Positions 35,704-46,700 of a stretch of DNA of 64,000 nucleotides are shown piece after piece. Made by a program: the position numbers and the translations under genes. The notes below the pieces were generated by a model. It searched no databases and was not told the origin of the DNA. It saw nothing but the letters and a program-made list of their open reading frames with translations. The DNA is from Amoebophrya sp. A120 (lineage: Eukaryota > Sar > Dinophyceae > Syndiniales > Amoebophryaceae), in assembly GCA_905178155.1 (NCBI GenBank), contig CAJINV010000016.1:1687102-1751101 (forward strand), written 5' to 3'. The number at the start of each line of letters is the position of its first letter. The first letter of the stretch is position 1.

Positions 35704-37034
35704 TTACGACGACGTCGACGCCGCTTCTGTATCGCTGTCATCCGCATCCCCCTTGCTCCGGCAACACATCATGTAGAAGATGATACCTCGCAAGTTTGTT
35801 TATTGATTCCTTCTTGCTCTTTTTGTGCATGGCAAACAGAATTTCTCATGCGAAAACACGACCACAAATAGCAAGAGCTGCAACACAAAGAACAACAATT
35901 TGTAGTGTGCAACAAAAGAACAGTACCTCCCACAAACCCCGCTGGTGACATGAGATAGGACATGTACGACCCCTGCGTCCCGACCGCCGCCCCGCCGGCT
36001 GGCGCCATTCCGTTATTCATGCCCATCCCGTTGTTCATGCCCATCCCGTTGTTCATGCCCATTCCGTTATTCATGCCCATTCCGTTGTTATTCATATTCT
36101 GGTTCTGCCCGTTTCCATTATTATTCTGCCCCCCGCCCGCATTGTTGTTTCCACCTGTATTGTTGTTTCCTCCACCTCCGCCCGCATTGTTATTGCCTGT
36201 CGTGGTGCCTCCACCGGCGTTGCCGCCCGACTGCCCTCCAGCTCCACCTGCGTCCGCACCACCACCTGCACCTTCCCCTTCCGCAAAAGACGATAAAATC
36301 GAGTGAGGATTTTTTCGCAGCCGCAGACGCCCAGCAGGAACATCAAGACCATGGCTCTGCTCACCATTTTCAGGGTTCAGAAAAACGTGGAGGAGTTTCT
36401 GTCCTGTTGTTTTCATGCCGGTGATTTGGAGTGCTGGTTCTACTTGGCCGCCAAGCGTCAACCTAGGCAGATGGCAGCTCTTAAGTAGACCAAGACCATG
36501 ATGATCAACTACATTTTCCGCGAAGCTGAGGAAACTCGTTGACGAGGAGGCTGCTGCGTGGGCAGACGGAGAAGAGGATGAACTACTGCAAGAGCCCGCT
36601 CCTTTTCTCATTTGTTGTTGTTCCCCACGACTGGAGGTGGAAACGAAAGCAGCTGTGTCGTCGCAGTCATGCCGTTGTCTGCTGAAGAAGGATGTGATGA
36701 ATTTCTGGTCGTGGTAGAGAAGCTTGTTGTCGTTGCGTGAAGAAGACGATGCACTACAAGAGGAAGCCCCCAGTCCTGCAGGAAAAAGTTCTTGGTGGTG
36801 GTGCCGAGTGGTGGCTGGTTGCACACCAGCCGCATGATGGTGATCCAACACCGTCTGCTGAACCTGTTCCCACAAACGAGCACCTGTCATCTTATATTCT
36901 ACCAGACTATTTTCTTGAGGTTTCTTACGTTTACCCTTTTTTTTGTAGCAGCTTGTTCCAGCTGCTATGTATCCTATATCCTTGCTGTGTGTTACCCTTA
37001 CTATTTCCTGTTGCCCTTTACCGCGAAGTAGCAC
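35704..37034 (-). CDS. Asn/Gly-rich protein with C-terminal membrane segment, unknown function
   Basis: Not recognised. Two exons, 37034-35927 and 35786-35704, joined across a GTACTG...GAG intron. The N-terminal third is basic and Lys-rich, then His/Gln- and Ser-rich, with an ordered stretch around GLLKSCHLPRLTLGGQVEPA. Next come Gly/Ala and Asn/Gly runs and four copies of an MGMNNG repeat. The end SYMSYLMSPAGFVGGIIFYM then MCCRSKGDADDSDTEAASTSS is a probable single membrane segment with Cys residues at its end (possible palmitoylation) and an acidic tail. Membrane anchoring at the C-terminus is inference from hydrophobicity. A later Met (MTGARLWEQVQQ) could be the true start. No TIR element. 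Confidence 0.65.
36013..36084 (-). repeat. 18-bp tandem repeat x4 coding MGMNNG
   Basis: Four adjacent near-identical 18-bp units (36013-36030, 36031-36048, 36049-36066, 36067-36084) in frame in the Asn/Gly-rich gene. Differences are synonymous (CCC/CCT-type and GTT/ATT positions). Confidence 0.9.
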
Positions 37035-37686
37035 AAATCTGTCTGCGACCTAGTTCCTTGTTCCAGGCATAAGTAGACTGACTGGATCGCAATTCCCAGG
37101 GTCATAAGACGAGTCCGAAGCGAGCACTTCGATCATCATGCAGTTTTACGAGACACGACGACAACAGGCATGATCTTTTTTTATACTCCGGACGACCACG
37201 AAAATTTCGATGACGATAGCGAAGCGATTGCGATGCATAGAGACCACGACCACGAGGTGGTGCACTCTATTCGCTCTTTGGGACTGCGACTTATTGCTTA
37301 CACATGGAGATGAAAAACGAAAACGAAAGCCATAGAAATCCATCTTACGAGCGAGAGGCGACACAAGTATTTCGTATGAAGAGTCTTCCGGCAGAAGTTT
37401 CTCAGTCACCGGCAGGTCAACACCCGAACAATGCCCGTCCGCGACAAGCTTCGGTAATGAAGATCGTGCCCGCGACACCAGGCTGATGTCGTACGCCGTG
37501 CAAAAATCACAAGCCTTTGCTCATTTCGAGTCATCAAGCTTATTCTTTATTCTCGTTCCCCTTGAGGACGTGCGGATCCCACGTCCCTCTCCTTCCGCAA
37601 GAATCCTCGCGCAGATCAACATAGAGCGTGAACTTCATACAAAAAATCTCTTTATGCAAAGAACGTCCTCTTTCTTCTATCTGCAA
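37035..37686. other. Intergenic, 0.65 kb
   Basis: Space between CDC23 stop and the start of the Asn/Gly-rich gene. No feature recognised. Confidence 0.4.
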
Positions 37687-40600
37687 CTAGTATCCCCCAT
37701 GCTCTTCCTGCAGTTCCCGCAAAACCAACTTTGCCTCCTCCCGCTCCGGGCCGTTGGTATCGAGCAAGGCCTTTGCGTACTCGGCACACTCCGGGATTTT
37801 GTTGATTTTGCGGCAATACTGCATCAGAAACCGCAACGCCTCCACGGCTTCTAGTGAAAGGGACTGCGGAATACCCGTGAAAGCGTCGCCTTCCGTATCG
37901 GTGAGGAAGAAAACTACACTTGAGTGAGGTCATCTTTACTTCGGTTCATTTTTGGTGCTGTGAAGACCAGACGACAATCATGATTGATGTTGGACAGCGT
38001 GTCAATTATGCATGGAGTAGAGTGAGCAGCAACACACTCAAGTATAAGTTTCTTTTGGGGATATTGAAGCAAAAGCTGGTAGTATTCCGCGGCGATGGAC
38101 TCCGAGTTTTGATCTTCGGCTGTTGTACGGTGATTTGTGTTGCACAAGATTGCATGCGAAGAACCATTTGTCTCGCAGGACGATCGAGATGTAGTTGATG
38201 GTAAACGTAAAGTGAGTACTACTAGCTGTGTGAAGAATAATACGAGCGAACAAAAAAGTAGCTAGCCCTCAAAAATTTTATATACCATGCAGCCTCGCCA
38301 ACTTTGGCAGCGCCAAATTCTCGCTGTCCCCGCACTTGTGCGCCCTCTCGAAGCAGGTTATGGCTTGTTTCAGCAGGTTCAAATTCTCGTAGCACCCGGC
38401 CAGCGCGTTCCACATGCGGCTGTCCTTCGGCCGCAGCCGCATCGCTTGCAGGTAGTAGTAACACGCGTAGCTGTACAGGTTCAGGAGTTCGTACACTTGG
38501 CCGATCCCATACCAAGCCCGGTAATCGCGCTTGTTGATCAGCAACGCTTGTCGGTAAGCATCCACGGCCAAGGCACTGTTCTTCATTTCCATGAACTCGT
38601 GGCCCATCAAAATGTACCCGGGGACGAACTGCCGGTTGATCTGGAGGGCGCGGTGAAAATAGGACACCGCTTTTTCGTGCTCGCCTTTGAGGGAGAAAAA
38701 ATTCCCGATGATGCAGCAGGCTTCGGGCGTGTATTTGGAAGACTTGATCACTTGCTTCGCCAGGTGCCCCAGGGCGGGGGAGTTGTCCTTTACATAAAGG
38801 ATGTTGCTGTACCTGGTTTTGTTTGGTAATGGTAATCATGTCGATGCAGTATTAATCATATCCTTGCATTTGCCCCGCATTTTTTCCATTTTTGTTCCTA
38901 TTGAGTTCTTTTGCACTGATCCTGATACTCCTGAAACATCATGAAAAACATAGAAAAATACGTGTCCAAGGATTCCATCTTGTGCGGATCCAGTAAGCGC
39001 ATGCGTTCGAAGTTCTCCAGGCTCGCATATCGTATTCAAAAACGTCCCCACCCCAGAGTTGTCATGCTAGTCTTGCATGCTGAAAATGTTTGTCATGCGA
39101 AGCCCCATGAGAAGCATTTTTCAGTCGTGTCTTGGAGTTTGTCATGCTCCAATCAGCATGATATACTAGAGCTGTGATGCTGCTCAGATAGCTCAAACAG
39201 CTCTACACTACGAGTCGAAATTTGTCATGCAAAACAGCCAAACCTTGTGGATTTGTCTAGCCGAATCCCCATCTTGACTATGGGGTGGGGACGTTTTCAC
39301 ATAGGATATCGCATCGTACTCTTTCATGTTGTACAGCGTGATGGCATATCAAATGCAAAAATGTCTGGGTCTGGAAGATTGCTGGGTTTGTCATGCAGAT
39401 TTTCCATGACCCAAACAGTCTGGCACGCACGGCCTAGCATGACAGATTCTGCGAGATCTCTATCATGCCTTTCCTGCATCAGAAATTGCCTCTAAACTTG
39501 TTCAAAAGTGGACAACTTTTGGTAATCATGCAACACAAATTTTTTCACGATCCAGATGTAGCATGACAAGTTACTCTCTTCCAGACCCAGACATATTTGC
39601 AATGCATATGGCAATTTGGGACAGGAGGTAACTGGACTCAAAAAACCGCTCCTCGAGCAAGTAGTGGTAAATTTCTTTATGGGCTTGAAAAAACAACGAT
39701 CTGGAGTAGCCGAAAACGAATTTGTTTTCGTAGTTTGTTCACTGGGACGTCTAAAGAAAAAGATTAGATGAGTGCTAGGGGTGAGCAGTACTAGTACAAC
39801 TTGGGATCGATATAATCATGACCACAGCTGTAGCAAACCGCGTGAACATCATGCGCCGCACGTGCACGCGCATCTCCTCGATGTTCTTTCCATGCAGATC
39901 TAGACTGAATTCCACCGCAACTGCAAAAGAAAAATCTCCGAGGACAAACCTCCGCGGCAACAACTCCAGAAGAATTTTTCCCCTATGATACTCCAGCGCT
40001 TGGTCGTAGTGCTGTAGGTCCAGGCTCAACGCTGCTTGAAAGAAGAATTTCACCCAGGAAGTGTTCTTCTGCACCGCTTCAGAGACGGAGCTCGAAACGG
40101 CTCGGACTCCCGTCGTTGCTGGTGCTCCGGCCTGGTGTTCCTCTTCATCGCTCAGACAGGTTTGCAGATAGTCCAGCCAGCAGCTCCAATTCCACGGGAA
40201 CTTTTTCAGCGAGCTCGCAAAAGCTTCCCGTATGGCGTTCTCAAACGTTACATCCTCAGCCGTTACATGATTTGTCATGCAAAACTACCATGAGCCACCA
40301 GACGGTCAAGCTACGTCGCATGACAAATTCACGAAGGGCTAAACAGCGCCTAAAACTGTGCCAAATTTGTGATGCGAGAGTTGCAAGCTTGTCCCTTTCA
40401 CTGCTGCGGCTCTTGCATCACAAATCCATGTAACAGTTGAGAATGTAACAGCTGAGAACGCCATATCCCGGGCTTTTTGCGTTTGCTGCAGTTGCTTCAA
40501 CACCAGCCCGCGGAGGTAGAGGCAGTGCGGGTCTTCGCTTGGGTGGGGTGTGCTTGATGTACTGCTTGTGTTTATGCCAGCCTTGCTTGCCGATTCACCT

Positions 40601-42843
40601 ACTACCGGCTGGCTTGGCGCAAGCAAAAACCCGAGATGCTCCTCGATGGTTTCCAATTCTTTGTTTTTGATCAGCAGCTTCGCGCTCGGCTCCGATTCGT
40701 TAATCTCCTGCTCCTTCCTTTGTTCGCCAATAAGGTAAAGGCTGTAGTACTTCAGAAACACTCCTTTCGCCGTCAATCTCGACTGCGGCTTTACGTTCGC
40801 GAGCAGGCTGTGCGCGCGCTGGTACTGCCGGAGTTCGAAGTGGGAACGCGCAACCGTCAGCGTGCGCTGGATTCTTCTTTCGTCTTCGGGTCGGTGCATC
40901 TTCACGTTGGGGCCGCGTTTGCAGGACGAGGAGGAATTATTTCCAAAACGATCCCCCTGTCCGGCATTGTTTCCAAAACCGTTCGGCGGATCGACACGAG
41001 AACTCGAACTGCTACCCCCAAAGCCTCCCCCCGCGGCAGATGGTGGTCCTCCGGCGGCCCACAAGAAGGAGGCAGAACTGCAGTTCTCCTCCCCCCCTGC
41101 CGCCTCCACTGCGCCCTGCTCGACGGACGCCGCGAGCTCCGCAGCCCACTGCGCCGCGCGGTAGAGCCCGCGGTCCCGCAGCTCCTCCACTGCGGCATCG
41201 AGTTCCGCGAGGATTTGCGACGCGGGCGGTAGGCTGTTGGCGATCAAAGGTTCCTGGCTGGTTTCCTCATTTTCGACACTGGACATCATGCCCGCGCAAT
41301 GGTCGTGCATTCCGCTTGTCGACCCCCGGCGCATTTGTTCCACTTGCACGTCCATGTCTGCGGAGCATATCCTATGTAAAAGCGTCCCGCCCACCCCGTA
41401 GTCCAGAAGATGTGGAATCGGCTAGACAAGTCCACAAGTTTTGGCTGTTTTGCATGACAAATTTGGACTCGCAGTGTAGTGCTATTTGAGGTAATTCAGC
41501 AGCATGACAGATCTAGTATATCATGCTGAAGCTGATTGGCGCATTATAAAATCCAAAACAGGACTGGAAAATGCTTCTCATGGGGCTCCGCATGACAAAC
41601 ATTTTGAGCATGCAGATTTGCATGACAACTCTGGGGTGGGGACGTTTTTCCACAGGATAAAGCAGTCCTGTTGCTCTTCGAAAGACATCATGTCGTTATC
41701 CAGGTGATCCTCGTCGTCTTGGAACACCGAATTTGAGTTCTTGTTGTGCATATTAAGCAATCCCGAAGATGAAGATGACCCGCCCGCGAACTTCTGGTCG
41801 TCTCTACTATTTCCAGCTGCAAGTCGCAGCCGTTCCTCTGAATTGGACGAGTTCTGCCCGCCAAACAGGGGGGAATGGGTCCTCGGGTAGTTGTTGTTTC
41901 TGTAGTTTCTGTTGCCAGTTCCACTTGTACCGGGGTCGGCCGTGCCATTATTGTTTCTGGAAAACATATTACCCGCGTTTGATGTAGTTCCATTTGTATT
42001 TTTCCCTGCTCCAAAGGCGGGAGCTGCCCCGGGCCCGCTGGTTACAACTATCGACGTTGGTCCAGAGGTTGCACCACCCTGCTGCAGCCCTCGCGAGGCG
42101 GAGGACGGCGGTGGTCCACCTCGGTGCGCGGGCCCGCCTTCCGCGGCAGAGGCAGCCGACGAGCTCTGGTTGAAGGCCGGCAGCGGGGTGAAAATCTGCG
42201 CGTCTTCCACGAAACTCGGCCTCCCGGGGCCCATACAGGAGGAAGCGGTGGAGAATCGCACGTTGGTGGACGCGAGATTGCGCTGGTGGATGGTCAGCAG
42301 ATCGCCGTCATTATCGGAGGTAGGGAGGTTGTTCTGCTGGTGTGAAGGAGGTTCTTGTCCTACAGAATTCCTAGTACCGCCCGCAGGAGCCGCTGGCGGA
42401 CCACCACCATTGCCGGCAAACGAATTTCTAGTACTTGCTCCCTGGTTTAACATCAGTGTTCCCGACGTGGTCGAGCCTCCTGCTTGCAGCTGCGCAGCGG
42501 CTGCGCTCGTAGTACTGCCAGGAGGTGCGAACGATGTGCGGATCATGTGTTGAGCTGCTGCCGCGCCGGGGGCCAGACTAGTTCGCAGGTTCATTTGCTG
42601 CGTGAAATTGTTGTGTAAGAAAGATGATGATGAAGAAGAACTTGCATTGGCGGTAGGAGCACCCGGCTGCGACGAGGAAGAGGCGGCAGCGGACGTTCCC
42701 GCTGGCCCGGCTTGAAGATGTTGTCCAACATGCTCGTTAGCTGCGCCGACAGACGCTGCTCCTCCTGCTACAGGCGGGGCGCCGCCTGAAAAGGAGCTAC
42801 TAGACGGTCGTGGATCCATCTTCTTCTCCGTTTTAATGATCAA
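37687..42843 (-). CDS. CDC23: CDC23/APC8, anaphase-promoting complex subunit
   Basis: TPR scaffold subunit of the APC/C ubiquitin ligase, which drives mitotic exit. Exons: 42843-41660, 41367-40466, 40230-about 39835, about 39728-39609, 39346-39309, 39027-38962, 38812-38286, 38119-38036, 37913-37687. The TPR core is very clear: AREAFASSLKKFPWNW, ERMRLLDPHKMESLDTYSNI, YTPEACCIIGNFFSLKGEHE, GHEFMEMKNSALAVDAYRQA and DYRAWYGIGQVYELLNLYSY match the family order. The last exon (LMQYCRKINKIPECAEYAKA) is the usual C-terminal helix pair. Unusual is an N-terminal extension of about 400 residues, Ser/Ala/Asn/Gly/Pro-rich, joined in frame through the element at 41368-41659. Start: ATG at 42843 or the second Met (MDPRPSSSS). 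TIR introns: B, D, C, B. The splice ends around 39730-39840 are approximate. Confidence 0.92.
39028..39308. mobile_element. Intron-like TIR element, family B
   Basis: TSD TCGCA. Excision joins ...NMKEYDA to SLENFERM... in CDC23. Confidence 0.92.
39347..39608. mobile_element. Intron-like TIR element, family C
   Basis: TIR AAAAATGTCTGGGTCTGGAA against TTCCAGACCCAGACATATTT. TSD TGGCA. Only 38 bp of exon separate it from the family B copy at 39028. Excision joins ...LLSQIA to ITLYNM in CDC23. Confidence 0.92.
40231..40465. mobile_element. Intron-like TIR element, family D
   Basis: TSD TCCCG. Excision joins ...TQKARE to AFASSLKKFP in CDC23. Confidence 0.92.
41368..41659. mobile_element. Intron-like TIR element, family B
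   Basis: TSD GAGCA/AAGCA. Excision fuses the disordered N-terminal exon (...EEQQDCF) to ADMDVQVEQMRR of CDC23. Confidence 0.88.
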
Positions 42844-43788
42844 GAAAAGTGCGCATGTTTTTCTTATGGTTATGGATCTTCAACATTATGGAAATGGAAT
42901 CGTGTTGCAATATCCGCGCGTCGAAGCAGAAGACGGACAAATTCGTTCGGTATTACTTAAATTACTTTCTCCATCTGTGACATTTTTCGGATGATCATGC
43001 TGGGCACGACTTCAAAATAAATGACCACATCTGCATCCGCGCTCGTTACATAGGAGGATGGATCATAGAATGCTCCTGCTAGCTAGAGCCGGACTAATCT
43101 TTATTTGGAAGATAGATACGGCACAAGGAGCCTACCAGGCCCGCGACGACTGCTGAGCCACATCTAGCACGAGGACGGGTGAGCCACAGCTAGCGCGAGG
43201 ACAGGCCTAATCTCAGTTTGCAAGCATGTGAGCCACCTTACTCGAAAACAACAAACGAACCGACCGCGAGCACATCACTCGGAAAAAGATCACCAAAAGC
43301 GACAATAAAGCAAGGTGAAAAGACCATCAGCTTTTAACACGTTTCACCAGAACACACACCAGATGCAGCACCTATCCATAGAGAAACATAAGGTGCTTCG
43401 TTCAAGAAAAAAAAACACGGCTGTGGTCGGGCCTTACGACGGCGCTCCTGCAGTGCACGCGGAACAGAGACAGATAACACACCACACCCACGCGTGGTCG
43501 CTCCTTGGTCGAACAGTAACTGCTGCTTCTCTAGCTGATATGGTGCTTTTTGAAATCCGTAGGGCAGTGAAACGTGAAAACTCACCTGGGCACTTGCAAC
43601 TGGTGCAGCTGTGAGCGAAAGTTCAACTCGTCTCAAATTCTACGGGCGCCATAACAATCCGGCATCAGCTTCAGGACCAGCATCTTCTCTCTCATCTGCA
43701 ACAAATAATCTGGATCTGCATTTTTTTCATGTCATCTTTCAAGCTTTTCCCGGTGCTCACCACCCTGACCCTTCCGCTTCTCCGCGTC
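42844..43788. other. Intergenic, 0.95 kb
   Basis: Holds an imperfect 26-bp tandem duplication at 43154-43205; otherwise nothing recognised. Confidence 0.45.
43154..43205. repeat. 26-bp imperfect tandem repeat x2
   Basis: Units begin TGAGCCACATCTAGCACGAG and TGAGCCACAGCTAGCGCGAG; a third partial TGAGCCAC follows near 43227. Intergenic. Confidence 0.75.
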
Positions 43789-46700
43789 CTACTTCTTCTC
43801 CTTGTCGATCAACCTGATTGCGATCGCGGAGGTGTCATCGGACCCCCCGCTGGTTGCGACGTAGTACACTTTTTTCGCGGTTTCGCACACTTGACTCGCG
43901 GACGGCAGGGTTGCGTAGAAGGACGAGTGCGTGTGCTCGTTTGTGTAGTCAAACACGCCGTCACTGCCGAGCACCAGATACCGCAGGTTCTGGGCGGAAA
44001 ACTCGAAGAAGTCGGGCTCGATACTGTGTCCCAACGTGAAGCTCATCACGTCGCCAAACCCGCGGGCCAGGTTCAGGCCCCCGCGGAGCTGCGAGTAGCT
44101 CCCGCGGGACCACAGCCGGGTTCCGTTGCCGCGAAAGGGCATGGGGCTGGGGCGCTGCTTCCACCGGGTCTTCTGCCACTCCTGTTCCCGGAAGGACGCG
44201 CGCTGCCGGGAAATGTTTGCGATGGCTCGCTCCAGGGGGGAGGGCGCAGGCAGGGAAGATGGGGATGAACTGGCGCAAGTCGTGGAGGTCTTTGTTACTG
44301 GTGTCGGGTCGCCGTTCTTGGGTGAGACGGACATCGATTTGCGAGCGGCTTCATCTGCAGCTTGTAGTGGTAGTTCATTTTCCTTGATTTGTTCTTCACT
44401 ACCACCGGCTGACTGCTGCTGAACAACGGCCCCTGTAGTTTGTAGTTGCTCTTCTACTTGTCGCGGTTCATCTGCACCTGCTCCACCTTCCACTTCCTGC
44501 GCAGCAGCTCCTTCTGTTTTCGTGTCTCCCAACGCCAATTTTTGGTTGGAGAAATGACTCGATGTTGTGCCTTTCGCAGCAGATAATTCGGTTGTATCAA
44601 GCTGCAATCCGTTCATCTTCTCGTGGTCTCTACTACTTCCAACAGCCAACGCCCTTCTTCCGTACCGGTCATCGGCGAAGAGTGCAGCCAAATCCACGAC
44701 CCCTTCCACCGATCCCGCCTTCGCCAGTGCGTTTCCTATGTAAAAACGTCCCCACCCAGTACTTGTATATGCAAATCATCTGCATGCTGAGAATGTTCCT
44801 CAAGCGCAGCCCCATGAGAGGCATTTTCTGGCGGTTTTTCGGAATGTGTAATGCTCCAATCAGCATGATGCGCTAGATCTGTGACGCTGCTGATCAAGCA
44901 AACAGGGTTGCACTACGAGGCCAGAATTGTCATGCGCAACAGCCAAAGCTGGCTGATCTGTCTAGCAGATTTCCCATCTTGACCATGGAGTGGGGACATT
45001 TTTGCGCAGGATAGTGCGGCGAAGTAATTCTTTTCAAACCAGGCGATTTCGCAGTCAATCTGGTTGCACTTCTATTGTGTGGAAAAATCCCGTCCCCCCT
45101 CCCCTCAATAAAAAATGAAGTTTATGATGCTGGATTTGCGTACACAAACCAGACTTCATCTCTTGCAAAAGGTGCTTTGCGGCATTCTCTGCGCGTGTTT
45201 GGGCACTATGCAGAAGGCTAGCAGTTACGTATGGCAAACAGGTTTGCAGTAGTCGAAAGCGCGTGACAGACTGGCGGTGGAATGCGCCACATGGCTCCCA
45301 TTACCCTATAGGCAAGACAAAGCCGATCTGTGGCCACAAATCAGCATCACAAATTTCCATTTTTATATGGAGAGTGGGGACTTTTTCATTTTGATAACTT
45401 CTCCGGCAGGTAATTCGGCCAGGACCACCCGGTTTGGTGGTACAGTTTGAAATTGTTCGCGGGGATCTGCGGATTGATGATCGCGTTGTTTCTCCGGATC
45501 CGCTTCGCCTCCCGATAGTGGTCGATCGCGTGGTCAATCGTGATCCGCTGCAGAATGCAGTACTTACTCGCGTTAGTCATTGGATCTGGATTGTTTGCGG
45601 CTCCTCCTGTGGTACTACTGTCCGACGCGTGCTTCGCCTTGACCTTAATCGGCGGGTGCGGGCTCGTGGAGAGTTTGGTGTTGTAGGTGTGCATTGCAAA
45701 TATGTCTGGATCTGGAAGGATGCAAATTTTTGTCATGCTGTTTTCCCATGACCCAGAAAGCCTGGCATGCATGGTCTAGCCTTACAGGTTTTGCTAAGCT
45801 GCGTCGAAGACGACGTCGATGCCTAATCCGCATGACAAATCGCCTATTATTTATTCGGTGACAATGACAAAGTGCGCATTAACTCTTGTTGTCTATACAT
45901 GAGAGATTTTTGTGTGTCGTGAGATGCGCATCACAAATTCCGTCTTTCCAGACCCAAACATATTTGCGGCTCATAGTAGGGCGTAGTTAACAACGTCGTG
46001 GTGATCAGATGGTTGGTGTAATGGAGCAAACATTTTTTGTACACGTCCGGCTCCTCCGCCCGGTCGTGTCTGATGTCTCCGCAGTCTGCGGTCTTCGACG
46101 TACTCCCCGGCGCGACGTCCCCCGTCGTGTAGAAGAAGGAAAAGTTGTCCGGCTCGTTGTCGCGGTAGAATTGGTGCAACTGCGCCTCGTCCGGGATAAA
46201 TCCGCCATCGTAGAAGCGTTTTTGGTTTAAACTCTGCTTTTCCGCCTGTTTCTTCTTCTCCGAGGGGTTCGGCTTGTTTTTCTTCTTCATCAGCGCTCGG
46301 CCCGTGTTGGAGGAAAACAATTTGTCGCTGTCGTTGTACATTGTATAAAGGAAGCGCCGAAAGTTGTCCGCGGAATCTTGGAAGTAACTGAAGCTCGTGC
46401 ACCTTTCGACGTAGTGCTCCGTCTATCAAATGCAAAAATGTCTGGGTCTGAAAGAGTGTAAAAACTTGTCATGCAGGTTTTCCATGACTCGTGAGGTCTG
46501 GAATGCGGGACCTAGCATGACAGAGTCTGTGAGGTCTCTCTCTCTGCCAATGCCATGCCTATCCTGCATGAGAAACTCCCTCCAAACTTGGTCGAAAGTG
46601 GAATGCTTTTGGCACTCATGCAACAGAGATTTCTGCATGATTCAGATTTTGCTTGACAAGTTGCAATCTTCCAGACCCAGACATTTTTACAATCCATACC

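Noticed and set aside
43729-44268. Long plus-strand frame opposite the PP2C C-lobe
   Set aside because: Shadow of the minus-strand coding frame, which has clear PP2C motifs.
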